A program made the translations under genes and the position numbers. DNA of 29,681 nucleotides, taken from positions 1-29,681 of IMG/VR virus record IMGVR_UViG_3300030090_000930; one strand, written 5' to 3'. This DNA is from a virus. The notes beneath the pieces were generated by a model that saw nothing but the letters and a program-made list of their open reading frames with translations, had not been told where the DNA came from and did not search any database. This document shows positions 17,997-27,004 of the stretch, in pieces. The first letter of the stretch is position 1, and each line of letters starts with the position of its first letter.

Positions 17997-18695
17997 TTAA
18001 CTATATAAATCTAAAATATTTTGTGGTACAGGAGGCAAATCTTTATCATATCTAACATCTCCAAATTGGCTTTCTTCTTTTTCTCCATATTTAAATCTTT
18101 CTACATCTCTGTTTACTTGCATAGTGGATGGTTTCATTTTATTTATATTACTAATATTAATTGTTCCATAACCTGCTTGCATTGGTTGTAATGTAGGAGT
18201 AGGTCTATCCATTAATGATTCACCTTCTGTCATTTCTAATAAATTCTTAGCCATTCTTTTTGAAAATATTTCATCACCTCTAGCAGATACATCATATTGA
18301 CTACCTAAAGATTTATCTCCTATAAAGTATTCTTGCTTACCAGTTAAATAAGAAGTCAAAGAACCTTTTTTACCTTTTAATACATCAGACAAACTTGTTT
18401 TTTCCATTCTAAAATCTTTTTTTAAATCAGATGGTAATGCTTCTTTAAATCTTTCTACACCTTGTGCAATCTCTTTTTTTTGTTCTATACCACCTACAAT
18501 TGTTTGCCCTAATTCCATACCAGAATATAGAGTATCATACATAGTTCTTTTTTCTTGTTGCTCTAAATCAAACATCATAGAAGATTCTTTTGCAGACATT
18601 AAAGAACTACTTACATCTGCTAACGAAGACATTATTCTTCTTTCACTTCCTGATTTAGACCTAATTGCTGATTTTATTTGTGCTGCTGTTGCCAT
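17997..18695 (-). CDS. putative virion-associated protein (232 aa)
   Basis: A 232-residue Ser/Met/Lys-rich protein with no motif I recognise. The first 75 residues look helical (SSLADVSSSLMSAKESSMMF) and the C-terminal 60 are extended and Pro-rich (DRPTPTLQPMQ, LPPVPQNIL). It is the first gene after the only sizeable spacer (62 bp) in the tail-to-core part of the operon and has no clear Shine-Dalgarno sequence. The context between the tail fibre and the internal proteins suggests a virion component. Confidence 0.5.
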   Translation of the reverse strand: MATAAQIKSAIRSKSGSERRIMSSLADVSSSLMSAKESSMMFDLEQQEKRTMYDTLYSGMELGQTIVGGIEQKKEIAQGVERFKEALPSDLKKDFRMEKTSLSDVLKGKKGSLTSYLTGKQEYFIGDKSLGSQYDVSARGDEIFSKRMAKNLLEMTEGESLMDRPTPTLQPMQAGYGTINISNINKMKPSTMQVNRDVERFKYGEKEESQFGDVRYDKDLPPVPQNILDLYS

Positions 18696-18757
18696 AATCT
18701 ACTATATACTTTTACTATTTAATTTAATAAACAAATTATTGTATTTCAATCTGTATT
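18696..18757 (-). promoter_or_regulatory. AT-rich spacer with a weak sigma70-like promoter candidate
   Basis: This is the longest gap between tail and core genes in an otherwise overlapping operon. On the - strand it contains TTGAAA (18744-18749, 5 of 6 matches to TTGACA), a 17-base spacer, and TAAATT (18721-18726, 4 of 6 to TATAAT), which would start transcription about 20 bases ahead of the 232-aa gene. In DNA this AT-rich such matches occur by chance, so this is only a candidate for separate control of the internal-protein genes. Confidence 0.2.
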
Positions 18758-21700
18758 TTATACATGACATATTATTTGTGTTCCCGATTCTCCTGTTTGT
18801 GGAGTTCCAATGTTTGTAGTAGTACCGCTACCATTAGCACCTCCACTTCCACCACTAATATCTATTACTATATCTGAAGGGTCTGTTCCTGTTATTAATA
18901 CTACACATCCTCCATCGCCTCCATTGCCACCTGCGCCTGCTCCTCCAGTAGCAGCTGTAACATCAGGAGGGTCTAATCCATCACCACCTGCTCCACCAGT
19001 TCCACCTTTTGCTTCTAATTCTAAATGTGATAAAGTTCCAGTTATTTCTCTTGCTACAAGCATTACATGACCACCTGAACCACCTGCGCATCCACCAGAA
19101 CCGCCACCGCCTCCTCTTGTTTCGTTACCTCCGTAACCACCACCGCCTCCACCACCACCACCTACTGCTCCGCTAGCAGGAACTAAAGATGGTATAGAAG
19201 TTGCTGTTGTAAAAAAATCTTTCATTGCTATAATATATGTTAAATCTGCATTTGTTATACTAACATTTCCATCAGTAGCTGCATCACCAGCTCTTGTACT
19301 TGAACCACCTCCAGTTGATGAACCTGATGTACCTCCACTAGCTCCTCTTGCCCCAGTATTTGTTGTATAAACTTTTACACAATTTGATTTGCCAGTAACA
19401 CTTGCTCCTGCGCTACCAGCAGTAGCATCTGTATTGGTATGTTCAATTCCTCCATTACCGCCAGCTCCTCCATTTCCTCCTACAATTCCACCTAATAAAC
19501 TACCGCCTTTTGCCCCAGCTCCAGTTCCATTAGTAAAACTATTTTCATTATTACTTGTAGCAGTAGCTCCAGAATGCACATCTGTAATACCTCCACTTCC
19601 TGACGTAGCATCTCTTCCTGCATTACCTGTGTATCCATTATTATAAATTTTTATTCCAGAACCTGAAAGAATTAAAGTGTCTCTTACAAATATTCTATAT
19701 CCTGCACTATGTATTTGTGTACTAGCTGCTAATGTTAATGTTGTATAATATTTATCAGAAGTTAATACTACACTACCACTAAGTGACCCTGCTCCATCAC
19801 TACCATTACCAAATATTCTAGAAGCTGTTATTAAATAATCAATGTTATTTTTTCTATATATACCATTACCTCGTATCTTACCATCACTTCCAAATGATAT
19901 AGCTGCGTTAGCACCAGAATTACTACTAGCACCTGCAAAGAAAGAACTTATAGGTATACTAGCTCCATCAGAATCAAGTTCAGTTATGCTACTTACACTT
20001 GCTTGTACTAATCCTATAAAACTATTATTGTATGGATTAACTATAGAAGCTCCACCTTCAAAACTAGGAGAACTATGATTACCACTTAAATCATTTGCGC
20101 TTCCAGTAGTAAAATCACAATGAAGTTTTAAATTTGAAGATTGTGTATAATTGCCATAATTTTCACCTAATGGTAAATATTCTCCATTATTATATATTGC
20201 TGTAACTGGATTTGTATTAGTTGCATCCAACCTAGTGTTCCATACAGCAAAGTTTTTCATTTTATATTCACCTTCTGTATCTACACCTCCAGTTTCTTCT
20301 TTAGCAAATCTTGTTAAACCAGTAGCAGAATAAGTAGGTGTTGAAATATTGCCAGTCCCAGATGGTTCTGAAACTGTAGTAGCACTATTATTTACATAAA
20401 TATTTGTTTGCCCTACTGTACTTTGGTGAAAAGTGCTTGTTATAACTACAAAATACCAAGTATCAGCTACTAATACTTCATCTGACAACCTTGATTCTCT
20501 ATGCTGACTTCCTGTTCCTCCTCCATTTCCCCAATTAAATATTATTTTATTATCTGCATTTTTTTGAACCCAATATCCAATATATGCAGAATTATTATCA
20601 TGGCTTGCCCATATTTGTTCCATTACGCCTAATGTTGGAAAGTTAATCCAAAATGCAATAGATACTCCTGTTGCACTTGATATAGCAAGAGGTCCATCAG
20701 TAGCTTGAGTTCCAAAACTTAATCCATCTCCACTACCATCAAAATCAATATATTGAATTTCTCCATTATTATAAATTTTAGAGTTTTCTATTTTCCATCC
20801 ATGCTTACCTTCTTCATTAGAACCTATTAACCCACTCTTAGCTGTTATTTCACCTTTAAGAAAAACATTGCCACCATATAATCCAAAACCACTTAATGCA
20901 TTTCCAGAATTAATTGCTGAGTCTGTTATTCCTGATAATTTACCTATTCTTACTTTTGTAGTATCTGCTCCATGCCAATTAGCATAACTATCTACACCAT
21001 CTTTAATATCCATAAAAGGAGCATTAGAATCATCAGATGTTAAATATAATAATCCTTGTCTATCTGTATTAGTAGTATTACCTATTCTTACAAAGTCATC
21101 TCCAGGCTCAGGCGATGTTGTATTATCATATCCAATATTTGTAACTGTTGCAACATTATTAGATACAGAAGAAACTTTATAAACAAGTTTTTTAATAACA
21201 TTAGTAGCTCCACCAGCTGCATCTCCAGCAACTAAAGCGCCTGGATTTATTCGTTGCATCATAATAATATCATTTTCTAAAAAAGGACATATATTATTTC
21301 CACTAGGGTCTTCAAATGTAATAGTACCATCATCATCACTAGATGATAATCCACTACTAGATTCTACTTTAGCAGCTGATGTAACAAATACTGCTCCGTT
21401 AGTTGCTCTAATTTGTTGTATTAATAATTCAAATACACTAAGAGTTCCTCTAAGAAACATATTGTCTAATTCAAGAGTAAAGTCATTACTAGTAGGATTT
21501 AGTTTCCAACCTGAACCTGCAAATCCAGAAACAAAATTAGCAGATTGTAATATACCATCACTATAATTTGGACTACTATAAGTACCAAAAGTAGTATCTG
21601 TAGTTATATTTAATGTTCCTGTTACATCTACACCAGAAGTATCTATTCTTAATCTCTCTGTATTATCAACTCCAATTTTTATAGCATCATCAGTACCAAA

Positions 21701-22402
21701 GTCAATCCAATCATCATCAGTAGCTCTTCCTATTTTTAATGAATTATTAAATATAGATGTAATAGTAGTTTGAGTTGGAGTTATATTTAATGTACTTCCA
21801 TTGCCCCCACTAATACCATCTCCTTGAGTTGCTAATCTTATATTTTCTGAGCCATCATCTTCTAATCCAGTTCCTACAAAATCACTAACATCTACTGCAA
21901 ATTTATTAGAACTATTTTGAACACCATCACCAGATAATAAAGTAACAACATCTGCTAAAGATTCTTTTTTAGAATTATTACTATCATCAGCATCTATAAA
22001 AACAATAGAATCACTAGTTGTTATAGCTGTGTCTGTTAGTTCATTTAAATTTAAACTTAATGTATGATTTATATTTTGACCAGAAGTAGCTCCTGTACTA
22101 TCTATACCAATTCCTCCAGTTATGCTACCAACATAACTTGTAGTTATTCCTGATGAAGTTGATGAAGAAGAACCTCCACCTCTTGTACTACCAATTATTC
22201 TTACAACTGGCATTTCACCAGAAGAAGCTACCGCTACCCATTCACCATTAGTTTTTACATATTCAACAGTTCCAGAACCTTCTACTTTTCTAAAAGATAT
22301 ATCTCCTTCATTGCCATCTTTATTATCTGGTTTACCATTTCCAAAAGTAGGTTGTTTAGATTTTTGATGTAATAATTTTCTTTCTTCTCTAGTTAATCCC
22401 AT
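18758..22402 (-). CDS. tail fibre / receptor-binding protein with LamG-like domain and polyglycine tip (1214 aa)
   Basis: The N-terminal part (LTREERKLL, then NEGDISFRKVEGSGTVEYVK at about 30-50) looks like the particle-binding end of marine phage fibres. Residues about 90-320 are beta-rich repeats of the fibre-shaft type. About 550-785 resembles a concanavalin/LamG fold (VSIAFWINF, DTWYFVVITSTF, KNFAVWNTRL), a possible glycan-binding module. From about 915 the chain becomes Gly-rich (GGNGGAGGNGG, nine Gly at 1081-1089), like the polyglycine sandwich of T4-superfamily gp38 adhesins. It starts by TAATG overlap with the 1089-aa gene. No separate chaperone or adhesin gene follows, so the tip seems fused to the fibre. 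Confidence 0.75.
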   Translation of the reverse strand: MGLTREERKLLHQKSKQPTFGNGKPDNKDGNEGDISFRKVEGSGTVEYVKTNGEWVAVASSGEMPVVRIIGSTRGGGSSSSTSSGITTSYVGSITGGIGIDSTGATSGQNINHTLSLNLNELTDTAITTSDSIVFIDADDSNNSKKESLADVVTLLSGDGVQNSSNKFAVDVSDFVGTGLEDDGSENIRLATQGDGISGGNGSTLNITPTQTTITSIFNNSLKIGRATDDDWIDFGTDDAIKIGVDNTERLRIDTSGVDVTGTLNITTDTTFGTYSSPNYSDGILQSANFVSGFAGSGWKLNPTSNDFTLELDNMFLRGTLSVFELLIQQIRATNGAVFVTSAAKVESSSGLSSSDDDGTITFEDPSGNNICPFLENDIIMMQRINPGALVAGDAAGGATNVIKKLVYKVSSVSNNVATVTNIGYDNTTSPEPGDDFVRIGNTTNTDRQGLLYLTSDDSNAPFMDIKDGVDSYANWHGADTTKVRIGKLSGITDSAINSGNALSGFGLYGGNVFLKGEITAKSGLIGSNEEGKHGWKIENSKIYNNGEIQYIDFDGSGDGLSFGTQATDGPLAISSATGVSIAFWINFPTLGVMEQIWASHDNNSAYIGYWVQKNADNKIIFNWGNGGGTGSQHRESRLSDEVLVADTWYFVVITSTFHQSTVGQTNIYVNNSATTVSEPSGTGNISTPTYSATGLTRFAKEETGGVDTEGEYKMKNFAVWNTRLDATNTNPVTAIYNNGEYLPLGENYGNYTQSSNLKLHCDFTTGSANDLSGNHSSPSFEGGASIVNPYNNSFIGLVQASVSSITELDSDGASIPISSFFAGASSNSGANAAISFGSDGKIRGNGIYRKNNIDYLITASRIFGNGSDGAGSLSGSVVLTSDKYYTTLTLAASTQIHSAGYRIFVRDTLILSGSGIKIYNNGYTGNAGRDATSGSGGITDVHSGATATSNNENSFTNGTGAGAKGGSLLGGIVGGNGGAGGNGGIEHTNTDATAGSAGASVTGKSNCVKVYTTNTGARGASGGTSGSSTGGGSSTRAGDAATDGNVSITNADLTYIIAMKDFFTTATSIPSLVPASGAVGGGGGGGGGYGGNETRGGGGGSGGCAGGSGGHVMLVAREITGTLSHLELEAKGGTGGAGGDGLDPPDVTAATGGAGAGGNGGDGGCVVLITGTDPSDIVIDISGGSGGANGSGTTTNIGTPQTGESGTQIICHV

Positions 22403-25400
22403 TATTTAACATTCTTTAATCTATATATTATTGATATATCATTTATTTCAAAATCACTATCAACTGTACCAGACATATGTAATTGAAAACTATATATATT
22501 ATTTGCTTCTGATGAAACATCAGGTTTTAATTCTGCTTGATACCATTGTGTTAAATCTGTTTTATCATGTAATGGTTTACTGCTACTAGCTGTAGAGCCT
22601 GTTGGTTTACCTGTTGATGCATCTGTTCCTTCAAAATCATAAGGAGAATCTGTATCTCCATTAACAGAATATTTAACTACTAAGTTATCAGCATCTCCTT
22701 TATAATTTATTCTAACTCTATATATTTTTTTTCTTATTGAAGATTGACCAAAATCAATATCTTTGCTTTTAAATATTAAAGAAGTAGTAGATTGAGGAGA
22801 TGATTGCCAAGTATTTCTAACAGTTGTTGTATTATCAATATAAAATAAATTTTGGTCTCCATCTAATGCAAAGTTTGTCATTGCTGTTGATTCTGTTACT
22901 TTACCACTTCCAATTGTCCATGATTGTAAAACAAAATCATATAGATATATATCATTGTTTTCATTTTTAATTATTAAATGTTTTTTCTTAGGAACATATC
23001 CTATCATTGCACTACTCATATCTAGGTCATCAGTTCCATCTTTTACAAATAAAGACCAATCATCTTCACTTATTAATCTAATTCCTTGTTTTTCAAGTAA
23101 ATGTATAACACTTTTCCCATCATATAAATAACAACCATGGTCATTAAACCAAGCAATTCCTAAATCTGTTCTTACAACATGATAATTAAATGCGCATCCT
23201 TTATTTCTAAATGTATCTTCTAAAAAATCTACACTCTCTGAAACATTAATTATATATAAACTATGTTCTTTAAATTGAAGTATTCTATCTGCGTATGCTT
23301 CTAACTTAACAATATTTTCTCCGTCTCTTATTACTACATCTACTGAACCCATTCCTTCTGGAAATGTATCAAATCTATTTACTTGACTTTTAATAATTCT
23401 ATCAGGATGTGTTTTACCATCAGGTCTTTTAATATTGCCTATATATACTCTTCTACCATGCACTACAGCAGTTTTATATTTAGCATCTAATGATTTTACT
23501 TCTGTAGAAAAACCATTTATTGTTTTAAATGTATCAACTGTATTAGCAGAATCTGGAGATATTTCTTTTATTAAAGCAATTTTACTTAATATTGGAGCAG
23601 TATTGTCTGTCGCATTAGTTATTATATAAGAAAGAGTATCTGCTTCTGGTATAAATTTAAATCCTTTTTCAATAAAATCTAATTCTCCAATAAGAAAATA
23701 ATTATCATTTTCTTCTACTTTATAATATAATCTAGAACCACTTATTCTTTTATTAAATGCATAAGCAGGTGAAGAATTATTACTACATATATATGTATCA
23801 AAATTAAATAATACAGATGAACCTACTATATTTATAGAATTAACATTATCATATTCTCCAATTGGATTACAATCTGGAGACGTATCATTAGCTAAATCAC
23901 TACCCCAAGCAACAGTTACAGTTGCTGTTGTATCATCTGTTATAGTATTTATTATTCTTGTTTCTCCACTAACTGTAATTTCATCTCCAATCGCAAGTTC
24001 TGTTAAAAATTTTGTACCAGAACCAGGTACATTCGTATTAGCTCCTGTTACATTTATTGAACCAGTTAATGTAAAACTAGAAGAAGGACTTACATCACTA
24101 AATTTAAATGGTAATGATTCTTGTTTATTTTCTTCATCATATAAGTATGTATGATGAAATGTATAAGTACCAGGCGTATATGCATTAAGAGATTGACTAT
24201 CTGCCAAAGCTATTCCACTTATATAGTAATCCATTTTATCAGTTGAACCGCCTGCTAAAAGTACAGCTCTATCTTTCATAGTAATCATTATATAATCACA
24301 ATCAGACATAGGAAATAATTCACTATTGTTAGAAATATTATCACTAGAACAAACTAAAAAATTCCACATATTTGGTTTAATTTTTTCTGCTCCAAATTCC
24401 CATCTAATTCCAGTAGATGATACTGATTTATCAACAATCCCAATTGAGCTTGATACTGGTAATTGAAGTGATGTACCACCTATTTTCCCACTACCATCTG
24501 TTTTGCCTAATTCTATTTGAAATTTAATAAGTTTGTTTATTTCTGAAGAAGTAATAAATATAGGAATTATAAGTGAATTATTTTCTTCATAAGAAAAACT
24601 TAAACTATTTTTTACTATAAAATTAGTAGTTTTAGTAGTATTATTACCTTGCATTCTAGTTACTTTAGTGCCTATGCATGAATGAATAGGTGAATCATTT
24701 GCTTGAGCTGCGCATCTTTCATCTTGTGTCCAATCACTATGATTTGAATCAAAAAGTATTTCATTTAATTGAATACCAACTCTAAGATTAACAGCACTAT
24801 GATTTACTACTTGATAAGGACTGCTTCCATCATTTATTACATTTCCTATATATTCTGAAGATGAAGAATTAATACCATTTGTATCAGTTCCTATTTCTGG
24901 AGTGGATATTAAACATTTACCTGATGTTGGACTTGTTAATGATTGTTCTGCATTATACCATCCAATTGCTCCAGAGTCTGCATTTAATCCATCAAATTTT
25001 TCATCACTAATATATCCAAACCATTGACTATTTTGAGTTAAACTTGCATCTGATACTCTTATAACGCCATCAGCAGTATAATAAATTGGAATAGAACTAC
25101 CACCCATATTAATAAGAGCAGTATCCCATCCTTCACTATCATTTACATCTATTGTATGATTAGCATTATCATGTAAAAATATAAGTGTTTCATTTGCACT
25201 ACCACCATCTAGTTGCCTATCACTAGACATAGTAAATAAACCTCTATTCTTAAGAATACTTATTTCATTACCATCACCTCTTATTTCATATCCACTTCCA
25301 CCAGTAGGAGCAGGGCTATCCCAAGCTGGAGAAATTATACATGATTTACTACTACCAGTATAATCAGTTATTTTTCTTTCTTGACCAATACCTTGTCCAG

Positions 25401-25671
25401 TAGTAATAAATATACTATATCCATTATAAAAATCATCACTTCCTGAAGCTGAAGATGCTAAAGTTATTTGAGTAGAAGCTAAAGTGGAAGGTGTTGTACC
25501 AGAATGAAATACATTTCCATTATCAAAACTACCTAATGTTTTTATTTTGCCAACAGAATCTATTGCAACATCTTGTATAGAAGGAGATTCTATTTGTCTT
25601 ATATCTCTAGGGTCAGAATTACTATTAAGTCCTCCATGAAAACCTTCAATTTTAAAAACTTCTTTAGGCAC
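22402..25671 (-). CDS. large tail / tail-hub structural protein (1089 aa)
   Basis: The N-terminal FHGGLNSNSDPRDI (about residues 11-24) and the following VAIDSVGKIKTLG pattern resemble phage tail or head-tail stabilisation proteins that build a beta-propeller. The segment around 780-880 (VDVVIRDGENIVKLEAYADR, LQFKEHSLYIINV, TDLGIAWFNDHGCYLYDG) is typical of such propellers, as in P22 gp10-like proteins. The C terminus adds a beta-sandwich-like region. It starts with GTG overlapping the upstream TAG (TAGTG) and ends on the tail-fibre ATG, so both are co-expressed. The exact role (hub, nozzle or stabiliser) cannot be decided from sequence alone. Confidence 0.6.
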   Translation of the reverse strand: MPKEVFKIEGFHGGLNSNSDPRDIRQIESPSIQDVAIDSVGKIKTLGSFDNGNVFHSGTTPSTLASTQITLASSASGSDDFYNGYSIFITTGQGIGQERKITDYTGSSKSCIISPAWDSPAPTGGSGYEIRGDGNEISILKNRGLFTMSSDRQLDGGSANETLIFLHDNANHTIDVNDSEGWDTALINMGGSSIPIYYTADGVIRVSDASLTQNSQWFGYISDEKFDGLNADSGAIGWYNAEQSLTSPTSGKCLISTPEIGTDTNGINSSSSEYIGNVINDGSSPYQVVNHSAVNLRVGIQLNEILFDSNHSDWTQDERCAAQANDSPIHSCIGTKVTRMQGNNTTKTTNFIVKNSLSFSYEENNSLIIPIFITSSEINKLIKFQIELGKTDGSGKIGGTSLQLPVSSSIGIVDKSVSSTGIRWEFGAEKIKPNMWNFLVCSSDNISNNSELFPMSDCDYIMITMKDRAVLLAGGSTDKMDYYISGIALADSQSLNAYTPGTYTFHHTYLYDEENKQESLPFKFSDVSPSSSFTLTGSINVTGANTNVPGSGTKFLTELAIGDEITVSGETRIINTITDDTTATVTVAWGSDLANDTSPDCNPIGEYDNVNSINIVGSSVLFNFDTYICSNNSSPAYAFNKRISGSRLYYKVEENDNYFLIGELDFIEKGFKFIPEADTLSYIITNATDNTAPILSKIALIKEISPDSANTVDTFKTINGFSTEVKSLDAKYKTAVVHGRRVYIGNIKRPDGKTHPDRIIKSQVNRFDTFPEGMGSVDVVIRDGENIVKLEAYADRILQFKEHSLYIINVSESVDFLEDTFRNKGCAFNYHVVRTDLGIAWFNDHGCYLYDGKSVIHLLEKQGIRLISEDDWSLFVKDGTDDLDMSSAMIGYVPKKKHLIIKNENNDIYLYDFVLQSWTIGSGKVTESTAMTNFALDGDQNLFYIDNTTTVRNTWQSSPQSTTSLIFKSKDIDFGQSSIRKKIYRVRINYKGDADNLVVKYSVNGDTDSPYDFEGTDASTGKPTGSTASSSKPLHDKTDLTQWYQAELKPDVSSEANNIYSFQLHMSGTVDSDFEINDISIIYRLKNVK

Positions 25672-25910
25672 TATCTGCCTCTAGAATTTTCGTATTCTAT
25701 ATCTTCTACTATATATCTTTGAGCAGTCTCTGGAAGTTCGCAAACAGCACAATCTTCTGTACTAAAGTCTGTACCATTAGCATATGCTATTTCATCGTGT
25801 TTAAAAACGTCTAATCTAAGACCGCCTTCTTTACCAGATATACGACCTCCACCTCTTGCTATTTCCTGTAAGGTATCATCCTGTTCAACAATGCTTTTCT
25901 TTTCTTGCAT
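25671..25910 (-). CDS. small CxxC-containing hypothetical protein (79 aa)
   Basis: The product starts MQEKKSIVEQDDTLQEIA, has a GGGRISGKEGG loop (about residues 21-31) and a CAVC pair near residue 55, then an acidic C-terminal tail ending in SRGR. I chose ATG 25910 with AAGGAG 8 bases upstream rather than the GTG at 25919. The first 52 bases overlap the upstream 51-aa gene in another frame. Its stop overlaps the GTG of the 1089-aa tail gene. Function unknown. Confidence 0.6.
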   Translation of the reverse strand: MQEKKSIVEQDDTLQEIARGGGRISGKEGGLRLDVFKHDEIAYANGTDFSTEDCAVCELPETAQRYIVEDIEYENSRGR

Positions 25911-26014
25911 CCTCCACACTCCTTTATTTTGCCTCTAGTAACTACGTTAATAGCTCTACCGACTGTATCTCCGAAGCCTGTATCGTCTCCGAATAAATCT
26001 ACATTTATCTTCAT
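25859..26014 (-). CDS. small basic CxxC protein (51 aa)
   Basis: A short ORF reading MKINVDLFGDDTGFGDTVGR and then a basic, CGGC-containing tail (residues 33-36) ending PYRK. The start overlaps the previous stop (TAATG at 26016-26012), the standard coupling of this cluster, and the frame continues well into the next gene. A DLFGDDTG start followed by CGGCxxR-type tail is a pattern I associate with marine phage small proteins. Function unknown; the CxxC with surrounding Lys/Arg could bind nucleic acid or metal. Confidence 0.65.
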   Translation of the reverse strand: MKINVDLFGDDTGFGDTVGRAINVVTRGKIKECGGCKKRKALLNRMIPYRK

Positions 26015-26220
26015 TAATATGAACTAGCCTGTTTAGCTAATCTTTTTTTCATTCTATAGTTAGCAGCTTTAGCTCTATCTGTTCCTCTTTTAGAGCCCTC
26101 ATCTTTAACACTAGTATCTGGCTTTTGAGTCATTTTCATCTTACCATAACTTTCACAATCAGACATAGACTTATAACCCATCTTTTTCCAACCTGCTTTA
26201 CACTTTGCTTTACTTGGCAT
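26014..26220 (-). CDS. small basic two-Cys protein, paralogue of the neighbouring 58-aa protein (68 aa)
   Basis: Begins MPSKAKCKAGWKKMGYKSMS and shares a KCKxGWKKMGYKSMSDCxSYGK block with the 58-aa gene just upstream, so the two arose by tandem duplication. After residue 27 the sequences part: this copy continues with a Lys/Thr/Ala-rich tail with no EF-hand loop. Two cysteines (C7, C22) are conserved in both. Coupled on both sides by TAATG overlaps. Probably a virion or DNA-associated small protein; function unknown. Confidence 0.7.
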   Translation of the reverse strand: MPSKAKCKAGWKKMGYKSMSDCESYGKMKMTQKPDTSVKDEGSKRGTDRAKAANYRMKKRLAKQASSY

Positions 26221-26396
26221 TACTTTCTACCTTTCATTGCTTTTTGTATAGCAGCTGACCTTTTACTTTCATAAGATGACATTTTACCATCTTTGTTTAA
26301 GTCACCAACTTTTTTCTTACCATATGACATACAATCACTCATGCTTTTGTATCCCATTTTTTTCCATCCCATTTTACATTTTTCTGCACTTGGCAT
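26220..26396 (-). CDS. small basic protein with an EF-hand-like calcium loop (58 aa)
   Basis: The N terminus matches the 68-aa neighbour (KCKMGWKKMGYKSMSDC, Cys at 7 and 22). Residues 32-43, DLNKDGKMSSYE, fit the 12-residue EF-hand loop: D at 1, N at 3, D at 5, G at 6, a hydrophobic residue at 8, Ser at 9 and Glu at 12. Only one loop is present, as in dockerin-type half-hands, so binding could need dimerisation. A Lys/Arg-rich tail (KAMKGRK) follows. The start lies one base after the previous stop, the end overlaps the next ATG. Confidence 0.75.
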   Translation of the reverse strand: MPSAEKCKMGWKKMGYKSMSDCMSYGKKKVGDLNKDGKMSSYESKRSAAIQKAMKGRK

Positions 26397-26397
26397 A

Positions 26398-26673
26398 TTA
26401 ATACCCTCCTTTTATTTTTTTCGCTATTGCTCTTGTTTTACTAGCTCCACCCATAAATTTTCTAGCTTTTTGTGTACCTTCAGCTCTTTTACGAGCAGAT
26501 TGTTGCCTATTGGGAGCAGCTTTACATTTTTTTAATTTTTGGTCATAGACTTGACCTACTTTGCATTTTGCCCTTTTCATATTATTTTTTCTCCTTATGC
26601 CTCCAGTTTTTAAAAAACTACCACGACCTGTATCTTTACTAGATACATCTGCTAATCCTATAACATCAGACAT
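26398..26673 (-). CDS. small basic Cys-containing protein (91 aa)
   Basis: Starts MSDVIGLADVSSKDTGRGSF, then a Lys/Arg-rich body with KCKxGQVYDQKLKKCK (about 36-51) and a C-terminal KTRAIAKKIKGGY. I chose the ATG at 26673 because it overlaps the upstream stop as TAATG; an earlier ATG at 26685 lies inside the previous gene. An internal ATG at 26580 has its own AAGGAG 10 bases upstream and could give a 60-aa form carrying the whole basic part. The basic charge suggests nucleic-acid binding; no family name can be fixed. Confidence 0.65.
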   Translation of the reverse strand: MSDVIGLADVSSKDTGRGSFLKTGGIRRKNNMKRAKCKVGQVYDQKLKKCKAAPNRQQSARKRAEGTQKARKFMGGASKTRAIAKKIKGGY

Positions 26674-26870
26674 TATTTTTTCCAACTTATTCGTTTACTG
26701 CTCGTTTTCTTTTTCATTGCAGAAGTACATTGAGCCATTGTAGGTCTGCACGCTGGGTATGATTTTCGTTTTTCACCTTTACGTCTTCCACATGGTTTTC
26801 CAGTTTTACAATCTACCCAACCTTTACCTTGATTGCGAGAGAACCATTTTCTTAATCCTTCTTTAGCCAT
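26673..26870 (-). CDS. DUF5872-like small basic Cys protein (65 aa)
   Basis: MAKEGLRKWFSRNQGKGWVD followed by CKTGKPCGR, a YPACRP block and a Lys-rich end is the pattern I associate with DUF5872, found in marine phages and large algal viruses, with no known function. Four cysteines (about residues 21, 27, 41 and 48) could bind one metal ion. It is coupled on both sides by TAATG overlaps. I recognise the family from memory and cannot confirm it here. Confidence 0.7.
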   Translation of the reverse strand: MAKEGLRKWFSRNQGKGWVDCKTGKPCGRRKGEKRKSYPACRPTMAQCTSAMKKKTSSKRISWKK

Positions 26871-27004
26871 TACTTTTTCTTTGAGTTACCCCAATTAGCT
26901 GCTCCAACTTTTCTGCATTTACTCAATGCACCTGAAGCATATGCTGATGGCCATACTTTATACCTTGCTTTTACTTTATAATAACAAGCATCTTTCTTAG
27001 ACAT
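26870..27004 (-). CDS. small basic Cys protein (44 aa)
   Basis: MSKKDACYYKVKARYKVWPS, then AYASGALSKCRKVGAANWGN and a Lys tail; cysteines at 7 and 30. This short protein is a recurrent type in marine phage genomes as far as I recall, and its function is unknown. Its stop overlaps the ATG of the next gene (TAATG). It contributes to the run of tiny basic proteins. Confidence 0.75.
   Translation of the reverse strand: MSKKDACYYKVKARYKVWPSAYASGALSKCRKVGAANWGNSKKK

Noticed and set aside
18810-20078. Proline-rich + strand ORFs (78-86 aa) opposite the tail fibre
   Set aside because: They are the complement of Gly codons (GGN to NCC) of the polyglycine region and carry no independent signal.
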